This document shows positions 36,673 to 48,314 of a stretch of 64,000 bases of DNA, piece by piece (positions within the stretch are counted from its first letter, which is position 1; each line of letters starts with the position of its first letter). The stretch covers positions 15,878,038 to 15,942,037 of the forward strand of contig CM038923.1 of assembly GCA_021904315.1 (NCBI GenBank), read 5' to 3'. This stretch comes from Sphagnum magellanicum (Eukaryota > Streptophyta > Sphagnopsida > Sphagnales > Sphagnaceae). Under the pieces are notes generated by a model. That model searched no databases, was not told the origin of the DNA, and saw only the letters and a list, made by a program, of their open reading frames with translations. A program made the translations under genes and the position numbers.

Positions 36673-37719
36673 TTAGCCTTCTATAATAAATTGATTGATG
36701 ACTTTTTCAATAGATTCAACACTTGTTGCCTCCACAAGTTCAACTTGACTCAAAATTTGAAGATCAGTTGGCGTTATAGTCTTATGTCGATCAAGTGTAT
36801 CTTCAAAGGTCGTTATGGGTGTTGTAAATACCATTGAAGCATGAAGGATATTGGATATCAAAGTAACATTTTGACCTATACCTATCTGGTGTGTAATTAG
36901 AAGTACACTTATAGATATGAATTCCAAAATTTTGAATCTATTGTCTAGTATAGTGAATGAAGGATTAACAAGTTCATCTTGTTTCTTGTCAAATCTTTCA
37001 ATACCTTCCATAGGTTGATTAACAACAATGGTCATTGGAGCAGGTATAGTAAAAGTTTGAATAGGTAAGGGTATGATGTAAGGATATGATTTCTAAACCT
37101 GTTCCACCTTTTAGTGGACTAATTAGTTTAGTAATAGGTTGTACCATAGATGGCATTGCTAGAACTTTGCTACTGGTTCCAATTTCCATAGACACAAAAC
37201 TTGAGGGTTCATATTTGAAATTAGGAAAAACAATCTAGTAGGCTTGTAGTACAAATTGATAACTCTATTCATCAAAGCAAACCAACTCCATATTATCCTA
37301 AATATGCTCCTTTGTAAACTCTTGAACAATTTGCCACCACTCCTTCCACTTGGGGTTTTTATCTCCCAAGGCTTGGTTTTGCACCTTGAATAAGGTATTT
37401 GAGCAATAACTCTTCAAATTCCTTCAACTTGTTGTTCATTCTAACAGGTAGAATGGGATTATGTTTGTTTAGTTGTACCTTAGTTGTTTCATATTGACCC
37501 TTTAAGTCTTGGATTTGAGTAGTAAGACTTTGTTTCTCCTTGTCAAATTCTATATGGGCAGCTACTTGTTGTTCCCTAAGATCTTGATGGGTATGCTCCA
37601 AACTAGTTATGATACTTTATTGTTCCAAACTTGACTCCTCCATTTTGGCATAGTTTTACGTCATTCACTCCAAATCAACTTGGACATGAATCAAATCATT
37701 ATGGGTTTTTTAATTGAGC
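36673..37719 (-). pseudogene. Decayed coiled-coil protein, C-terminal part
   Basis: The frame at 37359-37601 (HTHQDLREQQVAAHIEFDKE, then KQSLTTQIQDLKGQYETT) has heptad-like charge spacing of a coiled coil. Downstream, around 37170-37360, the reading carries WWQIVQE and, 37 codons on, FPNFKYEP, matching the + strand ORF at 340-2080 in motif and spacing. A 120-codon open frame follows at 36673-37035. Stops interrupt the rest. The reading appears to continue across the CACTA element into 40794-40866 and further right, so this is probably the 3' part of the locus that also holds 59174-63311. Function unknown. Confidence 0.45.
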
Positions 37720-38079
37720 TGGCACTAGTAGAAATCAGCCAAAATGTAACCACTCCATTTACGACTACATGCGACTTGTAGTCGTTTGCGACTATATTTG
37801 GGAATATTTGCAACTACATGACCAACTTTCAACTATTTTGGTCATTTTCTTAACTATGATGCAACTATTAAAAATTTCATCCTATTAATTGCTTCAATTT
37901 TACATTTATTTTCATCCATTAATAGGTTGATATATCCCATTAGTTGCAATAGTCACCAAATTAGTTGCATCCTAAAGGTATTCTACAATGACATAGGGGT
38001 GTATTTTAATGTATGTATTAAAATTATATATATATAATATGCATACGTATGTATATTGTTCATATAATGAATTTCAAAA

Positions 38080-38960
38080 TTATATTTGAACTTTGAATTT
38101 TTTATTCAAATCTGAATATGATATTTTCAATTTAAATTCAAAAAAACTTATTTGATCTAAAAATTTATTTTGAATTTTGAATTAATATTTTTGAATCCAA
38201 AAATTAGTATTTCAATTCAGAAAATTATTAATTGATTAAAAAATAAACATTTTGATTTTGAATATTTTTATATGAATATGAAAATTTATATTTCAGCTCT
38301 GAAAATTTTTCATTTAAATTTTAAATAATCATTTGATTCAAACCTGAAATTTAAATTTCAAATTATTATTTTGTATTTTCAAAATTAAAACTTCAAGTCT
38401 GAAAATTAGTACTTGAGTCTAAAAATGGACATTTCAATTTTGAATATTGTTATTTGAATCTAAAAACAGACATTTCAATTCTAAAAATTGTTATTTGAAT
38501 TCAAAAAACTTATTTGATCTAAAAATTGATATTTGAATTCTAAATTATCATTTCAGTTTTAAAAACTTTATTGAGTCTAAAAATCAACAACTTGATTTTA
38601 AATGTTTTTATTTGAACTTGAAATTTGATATTTGAATTTTGGAGTTTTTAATTTAAATTTTAAGAAATTATTTACTTGAAAATTGAAATTGAAATTTCAA
38701 ATTATTATTTTGGATTCTCAAAATTAATATTTCAATTCAAAAAATTATTAATTGAGTCTTAAAATGGACATTTTAATTTTGAATATTATTATTTGAATCT
38801 GAAAATTGACATTTCAATTCTGAAATTTGTTATTTAACTTCAAAAAAATTATTTGATCTAAAATTGATATTTGAATTCCGAATTACTATTTTGGAATCTT
38901 AAATTTATATTCTAATTCAAAAGATTATTGATTGAGTTTCAAAGGTTTTTTCTATTAGTG
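38080..38960. repeat. Degenerate TTTGAATT/TCTGAAAATT tandem repeat
   Basis: Units of about 30 bp built from words like ATTTGAATCTGAAAATT and GACATTTCAATTCTGAAA recur for about 900 bp. Strongly AT-rich; no gene. Confidence 0.65.
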
Positions 38961-40134
38961 TTATCCATAATAAATCACTTTTATAAATAATTATAAATGA
39001 TTATGTTTATTAAATCTAATTAATTTTTAAAATTAAATTTGTATATTATATAATTTATATTCTTATATTAGAAGAAATTAATTAATGTAAATAATGTGAC
39101 ATTACTTTCAAATCATTGTAATTATTTCAGATAAGAATTAATTAGTATGTGCATAATTATTTTCTAATTGAACATAATTATTTGCACTTTGTAATTTATA
39201 ACTTCAAACCTGAATTAAAAATTTGAAATAATTACAATGTAGTTAAAATAATTATTTTACTGATTGTAATTTCACGAATTATTATATAATAATATTATCT
39301 AAAAACATTTGGTGATTAATCATCTATGATAAATATTTTATAGTAATTTTACAGTAATTATAAAAATTAATGTTATGTTTGACAAATTATTGTATTTATA
39401 GTTAATAATTACCAAGAGAAAATAATTATTTGACCTATAATTATTTTTTCAACAATAAATGTAAGTATACAGTAAGTAATGTAATTAGTTGAATAATAAT
39501 TTTTAAACAATTGGTGTAAGAATTTACTTTCTAATAACAATTGTTAATTCATTACTTATAATTTTGAAATAAATATTTTAAAATTTTAACTTTGAAATTA
39601 TAGTCATTAAAATAATTTTACATTAATTATATTATATATAATTCAATCAGATTCTAAAAATTAATAAAATATTTTAAAATATTTTATTTATTTATTTATT
39701 TATGAGGTATGTATTAAAAACTTGTGAGTAACTAAAAAACTAGTTTGTTAAATATTAAAAAGTTATTGCTTATTTAAGTAATTGATAATGAATATTGAAT
39801 ATTTGTAGTGTATAATTTATAATTTAAATTTATGTAAATTTAATCATTATTAATTAAATAATTATCTAATATTTGAATTGTTTAAAAATTTAAAAAGTAA
39901 GAAAGTAAGGCATGAAGAAAGTTTTGGAATTCCAACTTAGTTTGTAAGGAAGTTGCAACTTCAAAATTTATCGCATATTGTTTGTTCTTCATTCCTACTT
40001 TGAACATTATATAAACAAGGGGGTGTGCCCATCCAATTTCACATTATGAAATTAGTGCACATGGGATGAGCTAATCAAAAGGCTCAACCCAAAACAAAAA
40101 AATAAATAATGCACAATTCTAAAGTACTTACCTC

Positions 40135-40380
40135 CTTAACCTACTTACTAGTTAACTAGGTATGTACTTAGTTTGACTTAACCATATAGGTCAGCTTATG
40201 TACTTACCTACCTAAGTATGTACCTATATGAGTAGGTATTTAACCTAGGAAAGTAGAACCTACCTACTTATTTTTTGACCTAAGTAGGTAGGTAGGTAGG
40301 TAGGTAGGTAGCCTAACATTGTAGGCACCTATTTATGTACCTACCTAAGTACCTACCAACCTAATATTAATTTTTTTATT
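40135..40380. repeat. TAGG/ACCT simple repeat including a pure tetranucleotide run
   Basis: Words of TACCTAC, AGGTAGG and CCTAAG fill the stretch. Around 40284-40311 there is an uninterrupted run of seven GTAG units. Confidence 0.8.
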
Positions 40381-40871
40381 AAATTAAAATTGTAATGCCA
40401 CGTGGTATATTTACATTGGGCCACATGTCATAATGTAAGATCATCCAAATATTTGAATTGAACGTCCTAGATTATTTCAAAATAATATATATTTTATAAT
40501 ATATATTTTAAATAATCAAATATTAAAACACGTGGCAGCACATGATTTGTCCTCAATTGTGACCAAAATAGTTGCATCTTAATCGTATGTGACAATACGT
40601 ATACAATGGAGTCAAAGGATGAAATGTATTTGCTGACTTTTTCTTTCATACAATACCTTTTGTGTTTTGCGACTAGTTTATCACATGCGACTTGTCTTAG
40701 GCGACTAAAAGGATTTTAGTTGCAAAATGTCTCTTGCGACTAAAATTTAGTCACAAAGACTTGTTGAAAATACATGTTTTTCTTCTAGTGTGGTTGAAGT
40801 CATCATACTCTTGTTGTAGGTTTTCAGTTTTCCTAGTAGCCGGTTCTGCTTCATTCAACTTATTGGAAAGG

Positions 40872-41687
40872 TGTGACCGAACAACATGTCGTCGGACAAG
40901 GACTTCATGCATGTACTGTTGGTGTGAACATGAAAATCCTGATCTGGATAATGTGGCCGAGAATCTTGATTAGTGGCGGCGGATTTTCTCTTGAGGAGAA
41001 TGAGAAGGAAATCAGAAGTGCATGGGATGCATGGTAGTGGAAGGACAGGAAGATGACGGCGCGTTTTATGAGAAGCTGCGGCGCCTCATTGATGAGGATG
41101 GAGGAAACGGCTAATGGTGATGAGTACGAGGAAGAGGAAGCTTGTTGAGGAAGCTGGATTCAGGATTGAAGAGGCAAGCTCGATTAAAAAAAAAGGGGAC
41201 AGTTTTGAGTGGGGAGGAAGGGAAGTTCTGAGTTTTTAGTTTTTGGCCGAGAGATTAGCAGGAGCTAGGAGAATGGAGTAGTGTCGCTCTTCTTCCGCTG
41301 CTATTAGCGACCGATGACCTCTAGCTTCTGTATTTTGGTAGAGCTAATTAGAAAGTTAGAATGAAGAGGACTGCGGATAGAGATTTTGGAAGAAGAACAA
41401 TGCTTGTGCTGTCGGAATTCTTTCTCTGAAATCCAAGCCATGGAATGCTGGCACTTGATTTTCTGCTTGTCTGAGTCGAGTCAGTGTGAGCTAAGTGTGA
41501 GAAAGCTCAGAGGATTGCTCCTGTAGCTGGGTTATGAATTCAAGCTTGGAGACAAGGGAAGGTTGTCTGTCCTGTTGTGTTCTGGTCGTAAGGTGCCATT
41601 GTGCTTGATCAGTCAGAGCACGCGAGGGAGGAGAGAGATTGCTGGCTGCCATGATTGTTCTACGTCTCTATGGTGTCCCTCCATTTT
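40872..41687 (+). repeat. 5' LTR of the gag-only element
   Basis: 816 bp, about 97% like the partner LTR by eye. The 3' terminal few bases (GGTTACA in the partner) are missing here, so the LTR runs straight into the primer site; a small deletion at repeated TTTGG would explain it. Confidence 0.85.
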
Positions 41688-41700
41688 TGGTATCAGAGCC
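41688..41700 (+). other. Primer-binding site for initiator tRNA-Met
   Basis: TGGTATCAGAGCC, the widely used plant retroelement primer site complementary to the tRNA-iMet 3' end, lies exactly at the LTR boundary. Confidence 0.85.
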
Positions 41701-41770
41701 TGTCGATCATGTGACTGTGGTGGGCTACAAATAGCTATGCATTCTGTTAGAGGATGACACACTAAAGGAC

Positions 41771-42425
41771 ATGTTTTCTTCTAGCAACGAAGATATTCCT
41801 ATAAAATTAGCGTAGGAGATCAGAGAACGTCGCATAGTTAGGAGGTTTGATTTTAGCACTGTGCCAGAGGGTCCTCATCGAGGAGCAGTGATTCTGAGGG
41901 CACTAGGATTTGGAGTGGTCAGGTTGGTTGGCATAGAACCCGATCAGGCACGAACAGGGGATATTGCGGTGGAGGTAACCCACAGTGGGTACTTCACAAG
42001 GGCAAGGGTGTGGCTGAAGGTTGTCGATGGAGACAAGGGGTGGACATGCACCTCAGAGCTTCAGTCCAGTTTCTATTTCACTTCCTACCTTGCGTAGAGT
42101 GAATCCCGAGTTTGCAGAGAGACAGAGTAGCATACCTAGAGTAGGAGATGTCTGGATACCCAGATTTGAGATATCACCGAATCATTTCATAAGACTATAT
42201 GTGCCCGGTGTGGAAGACCTGTTTGCGGAAGGAGATCGCCTAGTTCGGATTGAGCACAGCGGCTCTCAATCCCGCATCATCAGCTGGGGCATATGGCGGA
42301 ATAGGGCCGGAGGGTGGCGATTCCAACAAATATTGTCAAATGAACAACGATTTTCGACTTTCCCCTCTAATTTTGAAGCATTGTCGCCTGTGCATGAAGG
42401 TGTTCAATCGGAGTTCGGAGTGTAG
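41771..42425 (+). pseudogene. Unknown ORF upstream of gag in the gag-only element
   Basis: From an ATG at 41771 the frame reads about 110 codons with one TAG near 41813, including PEGPHRGAVILRALGFGVV and GDIAVEVTHSGYF. Near 42030-42045 it passes by a one-base shift into a second frame that stays open to a TAG at 42423 and contains PRVGDVWIPRFEISPN and AEGDRLVRIEHSGSQSR. Joined in concept it would be about 215 residues. It is rich in V, R and G, has no zinc-binding or protease motif, and I recognise no family. Its place between primer site and gag is unusual, although a few plant elements (Ogre, for example) have an ORF there. Confidence 0.5.
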
Positions 42426-42568
42426 TTTGGCATCTGTGTTAGGGTCAAGTTGCAGCAAATAGGCAGTTGGTGATTTTGTACATTCTTTCTTTTTCTGCAG
42501 GCCTTGAGTCTGTATATAGTTTTGTAATTGTCCTGTGATATTGACGCTTCTGCAGAATGACTAGTCCA

Positions 42569-42858
42569 TGTTGAGAGTCATAAAGCTCCAGTCAGCTTGA
42601 GGACTCGACCACGTGCCCAAGACTCAAGAAGTAGGGCAGAGACTCCAGACTCAGCCGTATAGCTAGACGACAACATAGCCAGGCTGGTAGGACCTTAGCC
42701 ACAATTGTGTGGTAGCAACAACAGGGTATATAAGCTTAGTGACTCTATCTGCTAAGGATGGAAGTATTTGTGTACTCTTCCAATTCTGTGCTACTGTGCT
42801 GTGTGTGATCACGTTGCTGTGCTTGCTCTTGCTGCTGTGTATGTGAATTCCCTCAACA
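42569..42858 (+). repeat. 5' LTR of the copia element
   Basis: Starts TGTTGAGAGTC and ends CCCTCAACA, a 7-base imperfect inverted end pair. A TATATAAG box lies at 42727-42734, placing the RNA start some 30 bp downstream. Confidence 0.95.
42727..42734 (+). promoter_or_regulatory. TATA box in the copia 5' LTR
   Basis: TATATAAG in a short LTR, also present in the 3' LTR at 47040-47047. Confidence 0.6.
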
Positions 42859-42967
42859 GGTTATGGGCCCACGCTACGCGTGAAGGGTAGACAGGGAATT
42901 TTCTGTTTGGTAGCTTGGTGTAGTTGAGGTCTTGTTTTGCTTGTTGTTGACGAGCAGTGTTGCAAAC

Positions 42968-43938
42968 ATGGAGTCTGCTAGCTACGAGAAGGGGCAAATC
43001 CAGAAGCTGGATGTCGACAACTACAGTACCTGGTGTGTGGAGATGAAGGCGTTGCTGATTCACAAGAAGATGTGGAAATATGTGGATCCTAGCGTGGCTC
43101 TGCCGATACCCAGTGAACGCAGTGTTTGGCTTGACAAGTCATTAGAGGCACATTCTTTGATTGTGTTGAATTGCAAGCCGCATCACTTTCCCATGCTAAC
43201 AGCGTGTGAGAATGGAAGACAGGCGTGGGAGAAGTTGTCTTCAGTGTTTCAAGCCAAGAACAACGCGAGGAAGCTAACCCTCAGGAAGCAGTTGAGTGCG
43301 TTGAAGAAGGACCCGGAGAGCCTGTCACGAAGTATGTGTCACGGGCCAGGGAGCTGTGGGCGGACCTTGCGAACGTTGGTCACAAGATGGAAGAGATTGA
43401 GTTCGTGCTGGCTATACTGGCTAGACTGCCAGGTGACTTTGAAGTTGTCACTACCCTGCTAGAGACATCATCTACTGAGTTGTCGCTTGATGATGTGTTG
43501 CCGAAGCTGCTCACTGTGGAGCAGAGGGTTGTGAAGAAGGACAAACAGGGCGAGTCTGTTGCGTTCTACAACAAGTCACGCAAGCCTGGAGGCTACAAAG
43601 GGAAACACAAGAAGGATGGTGACAATGACAACAAGACAGGAGAGGGCGGGTACAGGAAGGTGACCTGCTACAAGTGTGGCAAGGAGGGCCACATTGCAAA
43701 GTACTGCAGAAACCAAGGAGGAGCAAGCACCAGTGGCAGCAGCAAGGAGAAGGCTGTTGCATTCGCTGCAAGCAGGAGCAAACACCAAGGATGGGTGATT
43801 GACTCAGGCAGTGATACGCATCTTACCCCTGAGGTGCAGATGCTGGAGGGCTACAGGAAGCTGGATACACCGGTGAAGGTGGAGGGCTTCAATGGCCAGG
43901 TGCTTGAGGGCGTTGGGAAGGGCGCTGTGCGTCTTTAA
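42968..43938 (+). pseudogene. Copia gag and protease, frameshifted
   Basis: The ATG at 42968 opens gag: NYSTWCVEMKALL, the DPSVALP stretch, NGRQAWEKLSSVFQ and LRKQLSALKK are typical of the copia UBN2-type gag domain. Near 43315-43335 the reading must shift one base to continue as YVSRARELWADLANVGH, LAILARLPGDFEV and a zinc knuckle CYKCGKEGHIAKYC at 43666-43707. The protease follows with the active-site VIDSGSDTHLT (catalytic D at 43801-43803). A TAA at 43936 interrupts the frame in the protease. Gag packages RNA; the protease matures the polyprotein. Confidence 0.9.
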
Positions 43939-46842
43939 TGCAAGGTTGGTGGCAGTACAAAGGAGGTCTTGTTGAGAGAGGTGTTACACGTTCCTGGTGC
44001 TTTTGCGAGTCTGTTCAATGTGAGGGTTGCTGAGCGCGTGGGAGCTGAGTTCCTGTTCAAGGGTGGACGCTGCGAAGTGCGTATGAACGGGAAGGTCTGC
44101 ATGGTGGGCATCTCTGTGGATGGAGGGCTTTATGTTGTGGACCAGGAGCATGGCCAGCAGGCCATGTTGGCAAAGACGCATGAGACTGCAGAGCTTTGGC
44201 ACCGGAGGTTTGGTCATCTGAGCTATGGCAATCTGGAGCGTCTGGTGGCTGAGAAGATGGTCAAAGGCATTCAGTTGCAGCGAGAGGAGCTGCGTGCTGC
44301 ATCAGGTGTGACCTGCGAGCCGTGTGTGTTGGCCAAGCAGCATCGTTTGCCATTTGCTGCTTCATCTTCTAGCAGTAGTCATCCTTGTGAGCTGTTGCAC
44401 ATGGATGTGTGTGGTCCTATGCGCGTTGTGGCGAAGAGAGGGAAGAGATACTTTGCTACATTTCTTGACGATTACAACAAGCTTTCTGTTGTTTATCCTT
44501 TGGTGTTGAAGTCTGAGGTAGCAGAAGTTGTGCAGAAGGTTGTTGCATTGCTTGAGAAGCAGTCAGGCAAGAAGGTCAAGGCGGTACGCAGCGACCGAGG
44601 TGGTGAGTATGTAAACGCTGAGTTGAAGAAGTTCTTTGCCAGCAATGGCATACGCCATGAGACAACAGCACCATACACTCCGCAGCAGAATGGTGCTGCA
44701 GAAAGGCTGAACAGGACGCTGATGGAGCGTGTTCGAGCCATGCTGAATGACAGTCAGAGGGAGGACAGCTTGTGGAGTGAAGCGGTACTGACTGCAAACT
44801 ACATACGCAACAGGTCTCCTATCAGTTCAGAGCAGAAGACGCCGTGGGAGCTCTTCACTGGAGCTGCACCTGATGTGAGTGGGATGCGTGTGTTTGGGTG
44901 CATTGCATATGCACTGGTGCCAAAGCAGCTCAGGCATAAGCTGGAGCCGGTCAGCAAGAAGGGCATCTTTGTTGGCTATGAACCAGGCTCCAAGGCTTAC
45001 AGAATTCTGCTTGACGACACGTTGAATGTCACTGTCAGCAGAGAGGTGGTGTTCCAGGAGGGTTCATCACAAGGTGAAGTTGGCTACTTTCCAAAGGATG
45101 AAGATGATGATCTAAAGGATGCTCCCAAGCTGCAGCTAGAGGAGATAGAGGATGATGCAGACATCAAGGAGGCAAAGGATAAGGCAGTTGCAGTGGAGCA
45201 GCAGCAGGTGCCAGCCCCAAGATATCCGGTGAGGGAAAGACAGCAGCCAGACTTCTACAAGGCACATGTTGCCAGTGTGCAGAAGGAAAAGGAAGAACCT
45301 GACAGCTATGAAGAGGCGCTGAGGGCGCCAAACGTAGATCAATGGCGCAGGGCCATGGATGAAGAGATTGCGTCACTGCATGCCAACAACACCTGGTTGT
45401 TGGAGGAGCTGCCAGAAGGTGTGAAGCCTATTCTTGTGAAGTGGGTCTTCAAGGTGAAGCGTGATGGCAAGGGCAACAAAGAACGCTACAAGGCAAGGCT
45501 GGTAGCAAAGGGATTCTTGCAGCAGGAAGGAGTTGACTTCACTAAGGTCTTTGCGCCTGCAAGTAAACATGTGACATTCCGTGCACTACTAGCTATGGTT
45601 GCTGCTGAGGATCTGGAGCTGCATCACCTGGATGTGAAGACTGCCTTCCTCTATGGCGAGCTGGAGGAAGAAATATATATTGAGCAACCACCTGGGTATG
45701 AAGATGGGAAGCGTGAAATTGCCTGCAAACTGATCAAGGCGCTGTACGGACTGCGTCAGGCACCTCGCATGTGGCACATTCGGCTCACCAAGGAGCTGGA
45801 GTCGCTGGGCTTCACTGCATCAAGTGCAGATCCAGGGTTGTTTGTTCATGGAGAGAAACAAGTGTGGCTGCTTGTTTACGTTGATGAAATTATCATTGCT
45901 GCAAGGCAGAAGGACTGCCTGGAGGAGATGAAAAGTGCATTGCAACAAGCATTTTCTGTTCGTGATCTTGGGGAGGCCAAGTGGTTCCTTGGCATGGTCA
46001 TTGAGCGCAGCAGGCGTGCTCAAGTTATCAAGATCAGTCAGGAGCTGATGGTCAAGAAGCTTGTTGTCAAGTTTGGTCTTTCTGAGGCGAAGACCAAGTC
46101 CACACCTCTGGCACTCAGCATCAACCTTGTGAAGGCCAAGGAAGATGAAGTCCTCGACAAGACGCAGTATCCATACGGTGAACTGGTGGGCAGCATGCTG
46201 TATTTGGCAGTGTGCACACGTCCTGACATTGCACATGCCGTGGGAGTTCTTGTTCGGTATATGTCTACACCAAGTATGGAGCATTGGAAGACTGCAAAAG
46301 CTGTACTACGCTACGTTGCTGGTAGTGCTTTTGTGGGAATTAAATTTGGGAGCACAGGATGCAGAAAGGGGAGCACAGGTCTAGTTGGTTACTGTGACTC
46401 TGATTTTGCTGGTGACCTCGACAACAGGAGGTCTACGACTGGATATGTGTTTCTGCTCAATGGAGGAGTTGTGAGCTGGAACAGCAGGCTGCAGCCAACC
46501 ACTGCAGCATCCACGTCAGAAGCGGAGTACATGGCAGCAGCAGCTGCGACAAAGGAAGCCCTTTGGCTTCGGAAGCTGATGGCTGATCTGGAGCATCCAA
46601 AGGAGTGCGTCCTGATCAATTGTGACAACCAAGGAGCCATCAAGCTGTTGAAGCATCCCATTGCTTCAACCAGAACGAAGCACATTGATGTCATGCATCA
46701 CTTTGTGCGTGATAGGGTCACAAGGAAGGAGGTTACCTTCTAGTACTGCAAGACGGAAGACATGCTTGCTGACTTCATGACAAAGGCTTTGTCACCTGTG
46801 AAGTTCAAGGCATGTTGTGCAGGTCTGGGCATATGTGACTGA
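43939..46842 (+). pseudogene. pol: Copia integrase, reverse transcriptase and RNase H
   Basis: A 924-codon open frame runs to a TAG at 46741, with 33 more codons in frame after it (YCKTEDMLADFMTKAL). Pre-integrase LWHRRFGHLSYGNLERLV, integrase core with HMDVCGP, RSDRGGEY and PQQNGAAERLNRTL, then RT from about 45340 with KWVFKVKRDGKGN, AFLYGELEEEIYIEQPPGY, LYGLRQAPRMW, and RNase H with GYCDSDFAGD and TSEAEYMAA. The RT catalytic motif at 45877-45888 reads YVDE where YVDD is expected, so one metal-binding aspartate is replaced. Strong GC and codon bias differ from the neighbouring elements. Confidence 0.92.
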
Positions 46843-46881
46843 TGTGCAGAGAGAGCAGGAGTCAAGCTGCCTGCGTGGGAG

Positions 46882-47171
46882 TGTTGAGAGTCATAAAGCT
46901 CCAGTCAGCTTGAGGACTCGACCACGTGCCCAAGACTCAAGAAGTAGGGCAGAGACTCCAGACTCAGTTGTATAGCTAGACGACAGCATAGCCAGGCTGG
47001 TAGGACCTTAGCCACAATTGTGTGGTAGTAGCAGCAGGGTATATAAGCTTAGTGACTCTATCTGCTAAGGATGGAAGTATTTGTGTACTCTTCCAATTCT
47101 GTGCTACTGTGCTGTGTGTGATCACGTTGCTGTGCTTGCTCTTGCTGTTGTGTATGTGAATTCCCTCAACA
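46882..47171 (+). repeat. 3' LTR of the copia element
   Basis: 290 bp, about 2-3% different from the 5' LTR, followed by target copy GTCCA. Directly upstream is only a short purine run (GTGGGAG). Confidence 0.95.
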
Positions 47172-47810
47172 GTCCACAGGGTATGGACGAGCTATTCTGG
47201 GGGCGTGAGCACGAAGATGTCAACGACTGGGCTGAAAGGCTCACCATGGCCGCAGAGGTGCGAGACCTCAACGCGGACAAATTGTTCAAGATCGCGAAGC
47301 ACAACTTGAGAGGCCGAGCTCGAGAATGGCTCAGAAGACTGTAGTCAGCTCCAGCGGATTGGTCTGAGTTGAGGACGTCAATTTTGCAGAAGTATGGGAA
47401 CGTGGACGATGATGACATCAGGGCCAAGCTCGATGCCATCAAACAAGAACCCAGGGAGAGGGTTCAAAGATATTTCGAACGGTTGGACAGATTCTTTCGG
47501 AAAGGCAAAATTGTTGATGCCGAACAACAAAGAAATTTTTTGGCCAGGTTGAAGCCTGAAATCAGAAAATTGTGTGTTGTTAGGAATTTTGCTGATATAG
47601 AGGAATTGGTGGGTGCAGCTAGTGAGGTGGAGCGAGTGCTGGGTGAGTTGGGAGAGACTCCATTCGAGCCTCTCAAAGAAGAGCAAGAGGAGGGAGTGAC
47701 TGAGATGTCCATGGAGCATCAAGTTGTCAATTTGAACAATACGCTGATCAATTTTTTTTAAGGGAGGTGTGCCGAACTCTATACCACCCCTCTCTCCTAA
47801 CTAGTTTAAA

Positions 47811-48293
47811 GAGTGCCGAATCTGTAAGGGAAGGGACCATGTAGCCACGTCGTGTCCGAGGCAAATTGAACCACGGCCAAAATGTTCCAAATGTGGCATG
47901 CCGCATAGGACCGAGAATTGTGGTATCAAGTGTTCTTTTTGTTCAGGCCTGGGACACTCAGAGGACAGGTGCTGGAAGAGATCTAAGGATGGGAGGCCAA
48001 ATTCTGGAGCGGCAAATTTCCTAGAAGTGTTATTGGATGATGAAGCAGCAACTGCACAACAACTTGATAGGCTATGTGGGAATGAGAATGTTTTTTCATA
48101 CACCCACATACCCAGACGAAGAATGCCTGTGGAAGTACCACCAACAGAGGTCGGAACTTCGACCGAGACTGACGGGAAGGGCGATTTCGACTTTGAAGAA
48201 GGTTGCCGAATCTGCATTGTCCAAGATGCAGATGGGCGTCAATGGGAAAGGTCTCGGAGGGATATGCAAATCTTTTATGCTCCTCCAGACTAA
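47811..48293 (+). pseudogene. Zinc-knuckle C-terminal part of the same gag
   Basis: Three zinc-binding motifs in a row near 47814-47990: CRICKGRDHVATSC and CSFCSGLGHSEDRC are CX2CX4HX4C, and the middle one, CSKCGMPHRTENC, is one residue shorter before H. After them comes an acidic, glutamine-containing tail ending in FYAPPD just before the purine tract. Three knuckles is more than the usual one or two for plant gag. The frame differs from the capsid part upstream. Confidence 0.75.
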
Positions 48294-48314
48294 GTTGAGG
48301 GACTCAGCTTTTTC

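Larger units (their letters stand above)
37723..40790. mobile_element. CACTA transposon, non-autonomous, 3.07 kb
   Basis: Left end CACTAGTAGAAA and right end, read on the opposite strand, CACTAGAAGAAA; the 3-bp flank TGG is repeated (37720-37722 and 40791-40793). Subterminal DNA on both sides carries repeated TGCGACT words, the likely transposase-binding sites. There is no transposase frame. The interior is extremely AT-rich. It splits the - strand coiled-coil pseudogene, whose reading resumes just right of it. Confidence 0.85.
42569..47171 (+). mobile_element. Ty1/copia retrotransposon, 4.6 kb, nested
   Basis: Two 290-bp LTRs (42569-42858 and 46882-47171), TG...CA, with the perfect 5-bp duplication GTCCA (42564-42568 and 47172-47176). 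Domain order is gag, protease, integrase, RT, RNase H, which defines copia. The LTRs differ at about seven positions, all transitions, so the copy is young but not new. GC content is clearly higher than the surrounding DNA. It sits four codons into the gag of the gag-only element. One frameshift, two stops and a changed RT catalytic residue disable it. Confidence 0.95.
42557..47761 (+). pseudogene. gag: Gag of the gag-only element, split by the copia insertion
   Basis: An ATG at 42557 starts four codons that end at the copia target site; the frame resumes at 47177 and shows a capsid-type sequence with WAERLTMAAEVRDL, AREWLRRL, RVQRYFERLDRFF and NFLARLKPEIRK. This matches the retrotrans_gag pattern of Ty3-like gag. 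One TAG at 47342 interrupts it, and the frame ends at a TAA at 47759 after a run of T. The nucleic-acid-binding part follows in a different frame (47811-48293), so a frameshift, possibly at the T-rich or A/G-rich stretch near 47750, separates them. Particle formation would depend on a partner element's enzymes. Confidence 0.8.

Noticed and set aside
37359..37601. Coiled-coil frame as an intact host gene
   Set aside because: Flanking stops, frameshifts and the CACTA insertion show that it is part of a pseudogene.
45820..46284. 154-codon - strand frame inside copia pol
   Set aside because: Shadow of the sense RT frame; no motif and no start context.
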